A stretch of 64,000 nt of DNA from Candidatus Saccharimonadota bacterium (GTDB lineage: Bacteria; Patescibacteriota; Saccharimonadia; Saccharimonadales; UBA4665). Shown piece by piece: positions 50,580-57,922 of the stretch. Position 1 is the first letter of the stretch. Every line of letters starts with the position of its first letter. The stretch is from NCBI GenBank assembly GCA_029288485.1, contig JARIHC010000006.1, forward strand, positions 124,001-188,000, read 5' to 3'. The notes beneath the pieces were generated by a model, which worked only from the letters and a program-made list of their open reading frames with translations, ran no database searches and had not been told where the DNA came from. The translations under genes were made by a program, and so were the position numbers.

Positions 50580-51176
50580 ATGAAGAACCGCCGCAAACAC
50601 AACTTACTAAGCAAAATACTAGCATTTCAGCCTTGGTATTTCTTGGCTCTGGCCGTCATCTTCACGTTGATTTGCGTTTTTGCGCTTAGGGCTAACAACG
50701 AACATATGGTTAAGCTGCGTAATGACGTGTACATAGCTGATAAAAATAACGGCGATGTAAACAGTGCTTTAAAAAACTTACAAGCATATGTTACCTCACA
50801 TATGAATACTAGCCTTAGTGCTGGTCCGAATGCCGTCTATCCGCCCATACAATTGAAATATACATACGAGCGGTTAGTACAGGCAGAATACCAAAAGGGC
50901 CAAAACAATGAGCTGTATACGGAAGCTCAGCATTATTGCGAACAGCAAGACTCAGTCGACTTTTCCGGGCACAATAGGGTGCCATGTATTGAGCAATACG
51001 TTGGATCTCATGGCGGCGCCCAGCCGGCAACTATTCCCGACGCACTCTATAAATTCGACTTTATTTCGCCCGCATGGTCACCTGACTTAGCAGGTTGGAG
51101 CATGGTTATAGCTATATTAAGCTGGCTATTATTTATAGCCAGCTTAATCGGAAGACGCTTACTTATTGGCCGCTAG
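50580..51176 (+). CDS. Hypothetical two-TM membrane protein
   Basis: A 198-residue protein with a basic N-terminus, a hydrophobic segment at about 16-36 (PWYFLALAVIFTLICVFAL) and a soluble middle containing two cysteines. A second segment lies at about 165-190 (GWSMVIAILSWLLFIASLIG). The central loop is probably extracytoplasmic and helical (ADKNNGDVNSALKNLQAYV). I start at ATG 50580, preceded by AAAAGG; a longer reading from 50439 runs through murC. A perfect 14-base inverted repeat lies inside its last transmembrane segment. Function unknown. Confidence 0.68.
   Translation: MKNRRKHNLLSKILAFQPWYFLALAVIFTLICVFALRANNEHMVKLRNDVYIADKNNGDVNSALKNLQAYVTSHMNTSLSAGPNAVYPPIQLKYTYERLVQAEYQKGQNNELYTEAQHYCEQQDSVDFSGHNRVPCIEQYVGSHGGAQPATIPDALYKFDFISPAWSPDLAGWSMVIAILSWLLFIASLIGRRLLIGR
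51116..51148. repeat. Perfect 14-base inverted repeat inside a coding region
   Basis: ATTAAGCTGGCTAT (51116-51129) and its exact complement (51135-51148) flank TATTT. It is not followed by a T-run on either strand, so it is not an ordinary intrinsic terminator. Confidence 0.85.
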
Positions 51177-51816
51177 CGTTTGAGCTATTGCTACTGCTAT
51201 TGTTGGTGCTAGTACTGCTGCTGTTGGCGTTTTGGGCAGCGTTAGTAGAGTTGGTGCTGGAGCTACTGCTTTGATCGACACACTTCTGGCCGTTAGGGTT
51301 CTGTTTCTGGAATGTAGAGACTGCCTTAGCCACCTGGCCGCCATCTTGGAGGTTCTCCCAGAAAGTAACCTGATCACTGTTTATGACCATTTGATCGTAT
51401 GGCTCATGGAGTTCACAACCTAGCTTTACCAAAGTAACGTTTGAAGATGCGTTTGACGAACCACCGCTACTGTTATTATTTGCAGTTTGCAAGTAGTAGA
51501 TATTTGTCAGGATGAAGTACTTGTTATTTAAGGCTTTTATATTGCCAAAATAAACTTGCCCGGTATTTAAGAAAACAGCCTGAAGTTTATTAGTGTCGAC
51601 GTACTTATCTTCACTCTTAGGTCCGGCTGTGCTAATCGCAACAATCAAGGCCACAAGCAATACAATTACAGCTCCTACCAAAGCGGAGATGATTATTCTA
51701 TTCCACTTGCCTTTATCTTTACTCTTTTTGCTTTTGCTTGCTGATGCTCCCTGTAATGAAGGGCCGGGGCTAGCTGGTGACGGCTGAGATTGCGTGCCGC
51801 GATTAGTAAAATCCAT
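51163..51816 (-). CDS. Membrane-anchored protein with Ser/Asn-rich tail
   Basis: A 217-residue protein. A Pro/Ser-rich and basic cytoplasmic N-terminus of about 40 residues is followed by one hydrophobic segment (IIISALVGAVIVLLVALIVAI). The outside domain is about 85 residues (NKLQAVFLNTGQVYFGNIKA, CELHEPYDQMVINSDQVTFW). It ends in a long Ser/Asn/Thr tail of about 45 residues. The middle looks beta-rich and compact. The tail resembles wall-spanning or glycosylated linkers. It converges with the preceding gene with a 14-base overlap. No family recognised. Confidence 0.65.
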   Translation of the reverse strand: MDFTNRGTQSQPSPASPGPSLQGASASKSKKSKDKGKWNRIIISALVGAVIVLLVALIVAISTAGPKSEDKYVDTNKLQAVFLNTGQVYFGNIKALNNKYFILTNIYYLQTANNNSSGGSSNASSNVTLVKLGCELHEPYDQMVINSDQVTFWENLQDGGQVAKAVSTFQKQNPNGQKCVDQSSSSSTNSTNAAQNANSSSTSTNNSSSNSSNASGQ

Positions 51817-51917
51817 ACCTTGTTCTTCTCCACCTCTTACTTTTTATGGTTACTTGATCCAGTGTAATACAGCCAACAATATAGCGCAACAGAAATCCCT
51901 AAATGCCCTATAAGGGG

Positions 51918-51947
51918 TTGACAAATAAAAACCTAACAGAGTATGTT
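51918..51947 (+). promoter_or_regulatory. Promoter of the 64-residue gene
   Basis: Consensus TTGACA (51918-51923), an 18-base spacer and TATGTT (51942-51947). The transcript has a leader of about 32 bases with GAGGGAGAG before the ATG, so this gene uses a normal ribosome binding site. Confidence 0.6.
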
Positions 51948-51985
51948 AAGTGTACTAATAATGGTAAGAAGAGGGAGAGTCAGCA

Positions 51986-52180
51986 ATGGCATACAAGCAC
52001 ACTAACTCTAAAGGTGTAACCTACTACCTAAACTCCAAGGAAGTAACACTCCGCGGCGGCAAAAAGCAAACTATTTACTACTTCAGCAAGGATGAGCGCC
52101 CTGAAGGCACTGATCTGCCAGCAGGTATGGAAGTAAATGAGAATCCGCGCAACGGTTTCTTGACCGTTAAGCGCAAGTAA
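51986..52180 (+). CDS. Small conserved-looking protein
   Basis: A 64-residue soluble protein with a compact beta-like pattern: KGVTYYLNSKEVTLRGGKKQ, then IYYFSKDERPEG and ENPRNGFLTVKRK. It has no cysteines. It has its own consensus -35, a good Shine-Dalgarno sequence and a strong terminator, which suggests high expression. From memory such proteins recur in Saccharibacteria genomes, but I cannot verify this. It may be a nucleic-acid-binding or structural small protein; function unknown. Confidence 0.75.
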   Translation: MAYKHTNSKGVTYYLNSKEVTLRGGKKQTIYYFSKDERPEGTDLPAGMEVNENPRNGFLTVKRK

Positions 52181-52197
52181 TTCTTGTACTAACCGTT

Positions 52198-52229
52198 AAA
52201 TACCCGCTCTTTGAATAGGGCGGGTATTT
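52198..52229 (+). terminator. Intrinsic terminator after the 64-residue gene
   Basis: A perfect 10-bp stem, AAATACCCGC (52198-52207) with GCGGGTATTT (52220-52229), has a 12-base loop. The A-T end pairs provide T residues in both directions. Confidence 0.8.
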
Positions 52230-52248
52230 GGTATAGTGGGATAAGTCT

Positions 52249-53007
52249 ATGGCAAAAGCTATTTTAAAGGTAAAAGATCTAAAAAAAGTTTACGGCGGCA
52301 AGCCAGCCGTCGATGGTATTTCTTTTGAAGTAAAAAAAGGCGAAGTCTTTGGTATCCTCGGCCCCAACGGCGCGGGTAAAACTACTACGCTCGAAATGAT
52401 CGAGACGATGCGTGAGATAGATGGCGGTACGGCCGTGATTGATGGCGTTGACGTGGCAAAAGACCCCGATGCTATCAAACGCATGATAGGCGTACAGCCG
52501 CAAACTCCAGCTTTTCAAGATAAAACTAAATTATTAGAAATTATTGAATTATTCGCTGCAGCTTACGGCGAAAAGGTTAACGCTCAGGAATTCCTCGATG
52601 AGGTTTCCTTAGGCGAAAAGGCTAGCAGCTTTGCGGAGGATCTATCTGGCGGTCAGCGCCAGCGTCTCAGCATTGCCGCCGCTTTGGTTCACAACCCTAA
52701 AGTTTTCTTTATGGACGAGCCGACTACAGGTCTTGATCCGCAGGCCAGACGCAACCTATGGGATTTAACACGCGAGGTTCGCGACAAAGGTGTCACAGTA
52801 CTTATGACCACTCACTACATGGAAGAAGCTGAAATGCTGTGCGACAGAGTAGCAATTATGGACAACGGTAAAATTATAGCTTTAGATACACCTAAAAACC
52901 TTGTTAAGCAGCTTCTAAAGCGCGGCTTCAAAAAAGAACAACACGTTGAACAAGCTAACCTAGAAGACGTATTTATTGACCTAACCGGAAAGGGGCTCAG
53001 GGAATGA
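52249..53007 (+). CDS. ABC transporter ATP-binding protein (ABC-2 drug/lipid exporter type)
   Basis: A 252-residue ATPase with Walker A LGPNGAGKTTTLEMI, Q-loop in VQPQTPAF, signature DLSGGQRQRLSIAAAL, Walker B VFFMDEPTTGLDP and the H-loop histidine in TTHYMEEAE. This is the DrrA/CcmA-like type that pairs with ABC-2 permeases. TATAGT (52232-52237) lies 11 bases before the ATG. The stop overlaps the permease start (ATGA). The cargo is unknown. Confidence 0.94.
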   Translation: MAKAILKVKDLKKVYGGKPAVDGISFEVKKGEVFGILGPNGAGKTTTLEMIETMREIDGGTAVIDGVDVAKDPDAIKRMIGVQPQTPAFQDKTKLLEIIELFAAAYGEKVNAQEFLDEVSLGEKASSFAEDLSGGQRQRLSIAAALVHNPKVFFMDEPTTGLDPQARRNLWDLTREVRDKGVTVLMTTHYMEEAEMLCDRVAIMDNGKIIALDTPKNLVKQLLKRGFKKEQHVEQANLEDVFIDLTGKGLRE

Positions 53008-54113
53008 AAAAATCACTCTACACAGTAGCTATTTTTTCCAAACTCAACACTCGGCGCTTTTTCCGCGACCGCTTAGCGCTATTTTTTGGAATCCTATTCC
53101 CTCTAATCTTCTTGTTTGTGTTCGGCAGTCTGTCTAAAGGTAGTAATGGCACCAGTTTCCATGTAGCTATTATCAACCAATCAAAAAGTAGTTTTGCTAG
53201 CCAATACGTGCAGCAAATCAACCAAAATAAGGTTTTTAAAGTTGATAAAACTGTCACTACGCTGGCCGCGGCCAAAGACAAGATGAACAAAAACCAGCTT
53301 GACGGCACCATAGAATTGCCGCCGTCATTTGGCGCTGTGCAGCCTGGACAGCCGTATCCGTCCGGCCAGGCAAAAGTGATCTATACCCAAAATAACCAAA
53401 GTGCCGGTCAAACTTTGACGTCAATTTTAGACACCAGCTTCAAATCCGTTAACGCCAAGTTCGTTAAGGCGCCGGCGCCGTTTTCGGTTACCGGCCAGCA
53501 ACTTAATGAAAAAAGCCTTAACTCGTTCGACTACACCTTTGCTGGTCTGCTGGGTTTTTCAATAGTTGGTCTTGGCATCTTCGGGCCTATAAACGTCTTT
53601 CCGGAGCTTAAAAAACAAGGTATTTTACGCCGACTACACACCACGCCGCTTAAAGTTTGGCAATATTTCACGTCAACCATGATATCGCAGGCTATTATTG
53701 GCCTAGTGTCGCTATCTATAATGTTTATTGTTGCCCTAACAGTATTTAATCTGAAGGTAGTTGGCAATTATCTTGAGATCGGTATTTTCCTAGTCCTTAG
53801 CATAATTACTATTTTGGGTATCGGACTGGCTATAGGCGGCTGGGCAAAAAACGAGCGCCAGGCCGCGCCGCTGGGGAATATTGTGGTATTTCCCATGCTA
53901 TTTCTATCTGGAACTTTCTTCCCGCGTTTCTTAATGCCCGACTGGCTGCAAACAGTTTCGAGCTATCTACCGCTAACACCGGTAATCGACGGGGTGCGTA
54001 TGATTGTCACCGAAGGCAAGCATCTAACGCAAATTGGCCCGCAATTGGGAATGATGGCCATCTGGATAGTGGTTATCTACATAATCGCGTTTAGAGTTTT
54101 TCGCTGGGAATAA
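53004..54113 (+). CDS. ABC-2 type exporter permease
   Basis: A 369-residue permease with one N-terminal membrane segment (LALFFGILFPLIFLFVFGSL) and a long extracytoplasmic domain of about 130 residues. Five C-terminal segments start at FAGLLGFSIVGLGIFG, with the LFLSGTFFPRFLMPDWLQ and YLPLTPVIDGVRMI patterns of ABC-2 exporters such as DrrB/YhgE. It is translationally coupled to the ATPase. It may export a drug, lipid or peptide. Confidence 0.9.
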   Translation: MKKSLYTVAIFSKLNTRRFFRDRLALFFGILFPLIFLFVFGSLSKGSNGTSFHVAIINQSKSSFASQYVQQINQNKVFKVDKTVTTLAAAKDKMNKNQLDGTIELPPSFGAVQPGQPYPSGQAKVIYTQNNQSAGQTLTSILDTSFKSVNAKFVKAPAPFSVTGQQLNEKSLNSFDYTFAGLLGFSIVGLGIFGPINVFPELKKQGILRRLHTTPLKVWQYFTSTMISQAIIGLVSLSIMFIVALTVFNLKVVGNYLEIGIFLVLSIITILGIGLAIGGWAKNERQAAPLGNIVVFPMLFLSGTFFPRFLMPDWLQTVSSYLPLTPVIDGVRMIVTEGKHLTQIGPQLGMMAIWIVVIYIIAFRVFRWE

Positions 54114-54128
54114 AACACCTTTCATCTC

Positions 54129-54157
54129 TTGTCAAATTTGCATAAGCGTGATATAAT
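54129..54157 (+). promoter_or_regulatory. Promoter of the 54.2 kb hypothetical gene
   Basis: TTGTCA (54129-54134), a 17-base spacer and TATAAT (54152-54157) end 12 bases before the ATG at 54170, leaving a leader of about five bases at most. Confidence 0.65.
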
Positions 54158-54169
54158 ACTAATTCTATT

Positions 54170-54598
54170 ATGGTAGTTGACTCCACCCCTAATTCAACCT
54201 CGGCCACCCCAAATGAAGAAGTTTGGGCTTCTGGTCCTGAAAATTTATATAACCGAGGAGAAATCAGCGCCAACGAGGCTCGCCAACGCTCTGCTATCCC
54301 TGTGTCGGAACAGCGGCCGAATAAACACGGCGTTTTGCCCGGCCATGTCCACAGCGTCGGCAGCGAGGTAACGGCCCGCGCTGCTGGCCTCGAGTTAGTT
54401 ACAGAGGAACACATACCCCTAGATGGTGCTCGCCGGGAGGCAAAGCTTCGAGAACCTAGACCAGCCCGCACGGCCAAGGAAAAAGCAGCTCGTGATATGT
54501 CAGAAGGACTCAAACATAAAACCCCGCCAGAGTGGCAGCCCTATGTGCGGGTAGTGTCTAGCGGCAAAGACGCTAGCCCAACAATCGAAAGAGAATGA
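54170..54598 (+). CDS. Hypothetical protein
   Basis: A 142-residue hydrophilic protein, rich in Glu, Arg, Ala and Pro, without membrane segments or cysteines. It contains RGEISANEARQRSAIPVSEQ and a basic helix ARREAKLREPRPARTAKEKA. Its composition suggests partial disorder, as in nucleic-acid- or ribosome-associated proteins. No family recognised. It is followed seven bases later by another unknown gene and driven by a near-consensus promoter. Confidence 0.6.
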   Translation: MVVDSTPNSTSATPNEEVWASGPENLYNRGEISANEARQRSAIPVSEQRPNKHGVLPGHVHSVGSEVTARAAGLELVTEEHIPLDGARREAKLREPRPARTAKEKAARDMSEGLKHKTPPEWQPYVRVVSSGKDASPTIERE

Positions 54599-54605
54599 AT
54601 AAGTT

Positions 54606-55115
54606 ATGTCAAAGAGAATGCCTCAGATAAATCCAGCCCAAACTACGCTGGCGATAGAGTTTCCACCGGCTTATGGTTCAGAAGGCAGTTATGTTGACCT
54701 TGAGGTTAGAGCCGAGGAATTACTGGCTGCGTTGGTGGCTCTTGGGCCGAGAAATCAACGGCTGGGCTTTGACACTGCGTCTAACGATCGTAGATATAAT
54801 CGACCTATACGTGAACGTTACCGCGGTGCGTTGCCAGCGGTACAAATGGGGGCGGCTGATAACGTAGAAAAATTTGAAAAGGAAGCAAAACTTTCTCTCT
54901 GGCGAGCAACAGGGTATACAGCACTTAAAAGCATAAAACCTCGTTTGGCTACCAAAGGCGAGGTTAACGGCGGGGCGCGCAAAATGTGGCGTGATTTTGA
55001 ACATGCCTATGGTCATACTTCCACTCGTGGAGCACGCGACCGCTATAAACGCCAATTAAGTCGGACAATCAAACGATTTAAAGATCGGGAAGAGCACCTA
55101 ACAGAGGCAGCTTAG
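54606..55115 (+). CDS. Hypothetical basic protein
   Basis: A 169-residue soluble protein, strongly basic in the second half (ALKSIKPRLATKGEVNGGAR, then TRGARDRYKRQLSRTIKRFK). The first half contains LEVRAEELLAALVALGPRNQ. No known motif, cysteine or membrane segment. It probably shares an mRNA with the 142-residue gene upstream. Nucleic-acid binding would fit the charge but is a guess. Confidence 0.55.
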   Translation: MSKRMPQINPAQTTLAIEFPPAYGSEGSYVDLEVRAEELLAALVALGPRNQRLGFDTASNDRRYNRPIRERYRGALPAVQMGAADNVEKFEKEAKLSLWRATGYTALKSIKPRLATKGEVNGGARKMWRDFEHAYGHTSTRGARDRYKRQLSRTIKRFKDREEHLTEAA

Positions 55116-55131
55116 ATATTTCTGATACGGT

Positions 55132-55170
55132 TTTTCCACTACTTATCCACACACAGCGAAATTACTCACA
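55132..55170 (+). other. DnaA-box-like cluster away from the origin
   Basis: A perfect TTATCCACA (55143-55151) is flanked by TTTTCCACT (55132-55140) and TTACTCACA (55162-55170), all in one orientation within 39 bases of non-coding DNA. Confidence 0.5.
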
Positions 55171-55231
55171 GCTGTCTCGCGGCGGGTTCTGTAAAGTTAA
55201 ATTGCCTATGAGCAAATATAAGGAGAATAAG

Positions 55232-55269
55232 AGCACATATTTGTTTAAAAACCACCTATGTGCTATAGT
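55232..55269 (+). promoter_or_regulatory. Operator-like inverted repeat overlapping a promoter
   Basis: AGCACATA (55232-55239) and TATGTGCT (55257-55264) form a perfect 8-base inverted repeat with 17 bases between. The right arm runs into the TG-extended -10 TATAGT (55264-55269), which ends 11 bases before the next ATG. A repressor or a looped RNA/DNA structure could block this promoter. Confidence 0.5.
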
Positions 55270-55280
55270 TTACGCCGACC

Positions 55281-55667
55281 ATGGAAAGTATTAGACAAAC
55301 TATTGTAAGCCCGCCAGTTGTAGAAAGCGTTCCGGACAGCACTCCAGATGGTGCTGTTGAGCCCGCCGCTACCGAAAATACCCCTGCAGAGAATGCCGGC
55401 GCTAAGCCTGCAGACCAGTCAACTGATGAGCATGAACTACCCACGGAAGAAATTACTCCTAAAATGGTTGATCGTATCACAATAGCTCTGCGTGAACGTG
55501 TGTCTAAGCGGCCAACTGTTGCTGACCGCCGCGCAGAGCAAGCCGTCCGCGCTAAAAACAAAAAACGGCATGGACACCGCAAGAACTTGGGTCGTGTAGC
55601 ATCTGTTATGAGTCAGCAAAGAGACCGGCTCCCAGAAGAAAAACCGAAAAAATCAGGCCGGAACTAA
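55281..55667 (+). CDS. Hypothetical protein
   Basis: A 128-residue protein, acidic and Pro/Ala-rich in the first half (DGAVEPAATENTPAENAGAK) and basic in the second (RERVSKRPTVADRRAEQAVR, KNKKRHGHRKNLGR). It is probably disordered, with a nucleic-acid-binding end. No family recognised. It stands behind a promoter overlapped by an inverted repeat and DnaA-like boxes. It ends 14 bases before dus. Confidence 0.55.
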   Translation: MESIRQTIVSPPVVESVPDSTPDGAVEPAATENTPAENAGAKPADQSTDEHELPTEEITPKMVDRITIALRERVSKRPTVADRRAEQAVRAKNKKRHGHRKNLGRVASVMSQQRDRLPEEKPKKSGRN

Positions 55668-55673
55668 TATAAT
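55668..55673 (+). promoter_or_regulatory. -10 element of the dihydrouridine synthase gene
   Basis: Perfect TATAAT ends eight bases before the GTG start at 55682. Its first bases overlap the stop codon (TAA at 55665-55667) region of the upstream gene, and no ribosome binding site is present. Confidence 0.6.
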
Positions 55674-55681
55674 TAAAGATT

Positions 55682-56668
55682 GTGAACTTAAAAACTCTAC
55701 CTAAGCCTTTTTTCGTATTGGCGCCGCTGGACGATGTTACTGATACGGTATTTCGCCGCATAATTGCAGGCTGTGCGCCGCCGGACTTATATTTCACAGA
55801 ATTTGTGAATGTCGATGGGCTGCAAAGTCCTGGCCGGCCTAATCTAATGAAAAAACTGTTATTTACATCTGCAGAAACACCGCTAGTTGCCCAGATCTGG
55901 GGCAAGCAGCCAGAGAATTTTTATAAAACTGCCCAGCAGCTGGCTGACGGCACTTTCGCGCGCGAACTTGGATTGCCAGAAGGTGTTAATTTCGCAGGTG
56001 TTGATCTGAATATGGGCTGCCCGGCTAAAGACGTAGTTAAAACGGGCGCCTGCAGCGCGCTCATAAAAGACTGGGCGCTGGCTGAGGATATAATTAACGC
56101 CACAAAAGATGGACTAGCGGGGCGGCTGCCTCTTAGCGTTAAAACCCGCACTGGGTTCGACAAAGTGTCTATGGAATGGATAGAATTTCTGCTCGAAAGA
56201 AAACTTAACATGTTAACTATTCACGGTCGTACCCGTAAAGAAATGAGCAAGGTACCCGCCAACTGGGATTTAATCGCTAAGGCTCGTCGTATGCGCGATC
56301 ACTCGGCGCCTGACACTCTAATAGTCGGCAACGGCGACGTAAAAAACAGACAGCACGGCCTGGAACTAGCCGAACGTTACGGCTTGGACGGTATCATGGT
56401 TGGCCGAGGTGTATTTGAAGACCCATTCGCTTTTGCCGAAAAAAGCCCTTGGCTTGACATGCCTAAAGAGCAAAAAATAGAGCTCTATAAAAAGCACGTA
56501 GAACTGTTTGACGGCACATGGAAAGACAGGGAACGTCACATAGCCACACTTAATAAATTCTGCAAAATTTATATTAATAACTTTCACGGCGCTAAAGAGT
56601 TGCGCGAGCAGCTTATGGCTGCGGGTAGCGCTAAAGAACTGATCAAACTGCTTGACGCCGCCGCTTAG
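55682..56668 (+). CDS. dus: tRNA-dihydrouridine synthase
   Basis: Dus reduces specific uridines in tRNA D-loops using FMN and NAD(P)H. The 328-residue TIM-barrel protein has FVLAPLDDVTDTVFRRII at the start and LNMGCPAKDVVKTGACSAL with the catalytic cysteine, here with A-C in place of the usual G-x-G-A run. LSVKTRTGFD, LTIHGRTRKEMSKVPANWD and IVGNGDVKN give the FMN phosphate-binding region. MVGRGVFEDPFAF closes the barrel. It starts with GTG and is probably leaderless. It converges with the 136-residue gene. Confidence 0.92.
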   Translation: MNLKTLPKPFFVLAPLDDVTDTVFRRIIAGCAPPDLYFTEFVNVDGLQSPGRPNLMKKLLFTSAETPLVAQIWGKQPENFYKTAQQLADGTFARELGLPEGVNFAGVDLNMGCPAKDVVKTGACSALIKDWALAEDIINATKDGLAGRLPLSVKTRTGFDKVSMEWIEFLLERKLNMLTIHGRTRKEMSKVPANWDLIAKARRMRDHSAPDTLIVGNGDVKNRQHGLELAERYGLDGIMVGRGVFEDPFAFAEKSPWLDMPKEQKIELYKKHVELFDGTWKDRERHIATLNKFCKIYINNFHGAKELREQLMAAGSAKELIKLLDAAA

Positions 56669-56669
56669 T

Positions 56670-57080
56670 TTAGGCTGCCAGCGATAAAGTGTAGGTGTCG
56701 CCAGCTGGGTCGGGATAAAAACCAACTTTGGGCAGTATGTCTTTGGGCAAAGTCGCTACTTTAGGATTTAAGCTGCCATGTTTAACGCCGCTTCGCTCCA
56801 TAGCCATCGTGATTATCCTATTCATTAAGATAGGGTCTTTTATATCTTTGCCTTCAGGTATTTCGATACCAACTTCGCCTATGCCGTCGTGAATATTTTC
56901 AACTCCGACTGCCATCTCGGTCTTACCCATGCTATCTAGAGCTAATAAAACTTCCAGGTCGCCGTGCGGGTCTGGCAGAATACCTTCGACGGCAGCCGTT
57001 TCTATTACCTGGCCTCCGCCATGTCGAATATTCCCGAGGAGGGCCCCGGGCCTGGCATCTGCTAACTGTGTGAGGGTCAT
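56670..57080 (-). CDS. Hypothetical protein
   Basis: A 136-residue soluble protein with regular alternation of Gly and hydrophobic residues (VEGILPDPHGDLEVLLALDS, IGEVGIEIPEGKDIKDPILM). This suggests a compact beta-containing fold. AAGGAAGG lies just before the ATG. No cysteine, signal or membrane segment. No family recognised; it stands alone between dus and the tRNA genes. Confidence 0.6.
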   Translation of the reverse strand: MTLTQLADARPGALLGNIRHGGGQVIETAAVEGILPDPHGDLEVLLALDSMGKTEMAVGVENIHDGIGEVGIEIPEGKDIKDPILMNRIITMAMERSGVKHGSLNPKVATLPKDILPKVGFYPDPAGDTYTLSLAA

Positions 57081-57180
57081 AAATTCCTTCCTTTGATGTT
57101 TATGTTAATGCTTAGATCTACATTAAGTATATCAATAAGTGTCAAATTTGTTAATTAATAGGTTTTTGATAACAGGGGTG

Positions 57181-57256
57181 TGGTGGGGATGGCTGGGTTC
57201 GAACCAGCGACCAATCGGTTATGAGCCGACTGCTCTAACCACTGAGCTACATCCCC
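57181..57256 (-). tRNA. tRNA with CAU anticodon (elongator Met or Ile2)
   Basis: A complete cloverleaf on the minus strand with acceptor GGGGATG/CATCCCC, a GTTCGAACC T-arm and encoded ACCA. The anticodon CAT is read from 57223-57221. The first base pair is G-C and the anticodon stem is GTCGG/CCGAT, so it is not the initiator. Elongator Met and lysidine-modified Ile2 both carry CAU in the gene; telling them apart needs identity-element comparison. Confidence 0.93.
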
Positions 57257-57331
57257 GCGTAGTTTGCCCGTGTAACAGAGAAGAGTATATCAAACCTTGG
57301 CCATAAGTTATATAATGTTATCTAGAATAGT

Positions 57332-57778
57332 ATGCAAATAAAAAATCAATTCAATAAAGTTACTAATTTTGTTCGACGCCTTGGTGATGTCCGTTTTGCA
57401 GGCCAGGCGCTGTTTGTCGTGATCGTTTTGCTTATAAGCTGGAGCGGTATAAAAACCATCCAAACAAATTATAGTTTGCAAAAACAGATATCAACACTCA
57501 AGCAACAAACTGACATTCAGAAACTCAAGAACAATAATCTGGCTCTGCAAAATAACTACTTTAACAGCCATCAATACCTTGAGCTATCGGCGCGCCAGAA
57601 CTTTGGTTTGGCGGCGCCAGGCGAAAAAGAAATTATTGTGCCGTCTACCGTAGCGCTATCTTACACAGTTACTCCGCCAGCCGACAATACACCCAAAGCC
57701 AGCGACCATCAGCCGGGTTACCAAAAAAACTTCCAATCGTGGGTTGATTTCTTTTTGCATAGGCAGAACAGTAATTGA
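57332..57778 (+). CDS. FtsB/DivIC-like septum protein
   Basis: A 148-residue bitopic protein. A short basic cytoplasmic N-terminus (NFVRRLGDVRFAG) is followed by a membrane segment at about 25-43 (QALFVVIVLLISWSGIKTI). A coiled coil covers about 47-80 (YSLQKQISTLKQQTDIQKLK), and YLELSARQNFGLAAPGEKEI is the typical close of the FtsB/FtsL/DivIC fold. A Pro-rich tail follows. It would help assemble the divisome outside the membrane. Weak sequence conservation means FtsL is an equal alternative. It lies between the two tRNAs. Confidence 0.78.
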   Translation: MQIKNQFNKVTNFVRRLGDVRFAGQALFVVIVLLISWSGIKTIQTNYSLQKQISTLKQQTDIQKLKNNNLALQNNYFNSHQYLELSARQNFGLAAPGEKEIIVPSTVALSYTVTPPADNTPKASDHQPGYQKNFQSWVDFFLHRQNSN

Positions 57779-57847
57779 CAGTTACGACCCCTGTTTGCTA
57801 TACTGCACTTAAAGAAAAGTTAGTTTACGACATCCACCGGATGATAA

Positions 57848-57922
57848 CGCGGGGTGGAGCAGCGGCAGCTCGCGTGGCTCATAACCACGAGGTCGCAGGT
57901 TCGAGTCCTGCCCCCGCAACCA
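57848..57922 (+). tRNA. Initiator tRNA-fMet (CAU)
   Basis: A complete tRNA including CCA. The acceptor CGCGGGG faces CCCCGCA, giving the C1-A72 mismatch that marks bacterial initiators. The D-arm is GAGC/GCTC, the anticodon loop is CTCATAA and the T-arm is GCAGG TTCGAGT CCTGC. The anticodon stem is CGTGG/CCACG, so the three G-C pairs of normal initiators are reduced to two with a U29-A41 pair. Its 3' 44 bases also encode, on the other strand, the C-terminus of the serine recombinase, marking it as the integration target. Confidence 0.93.
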
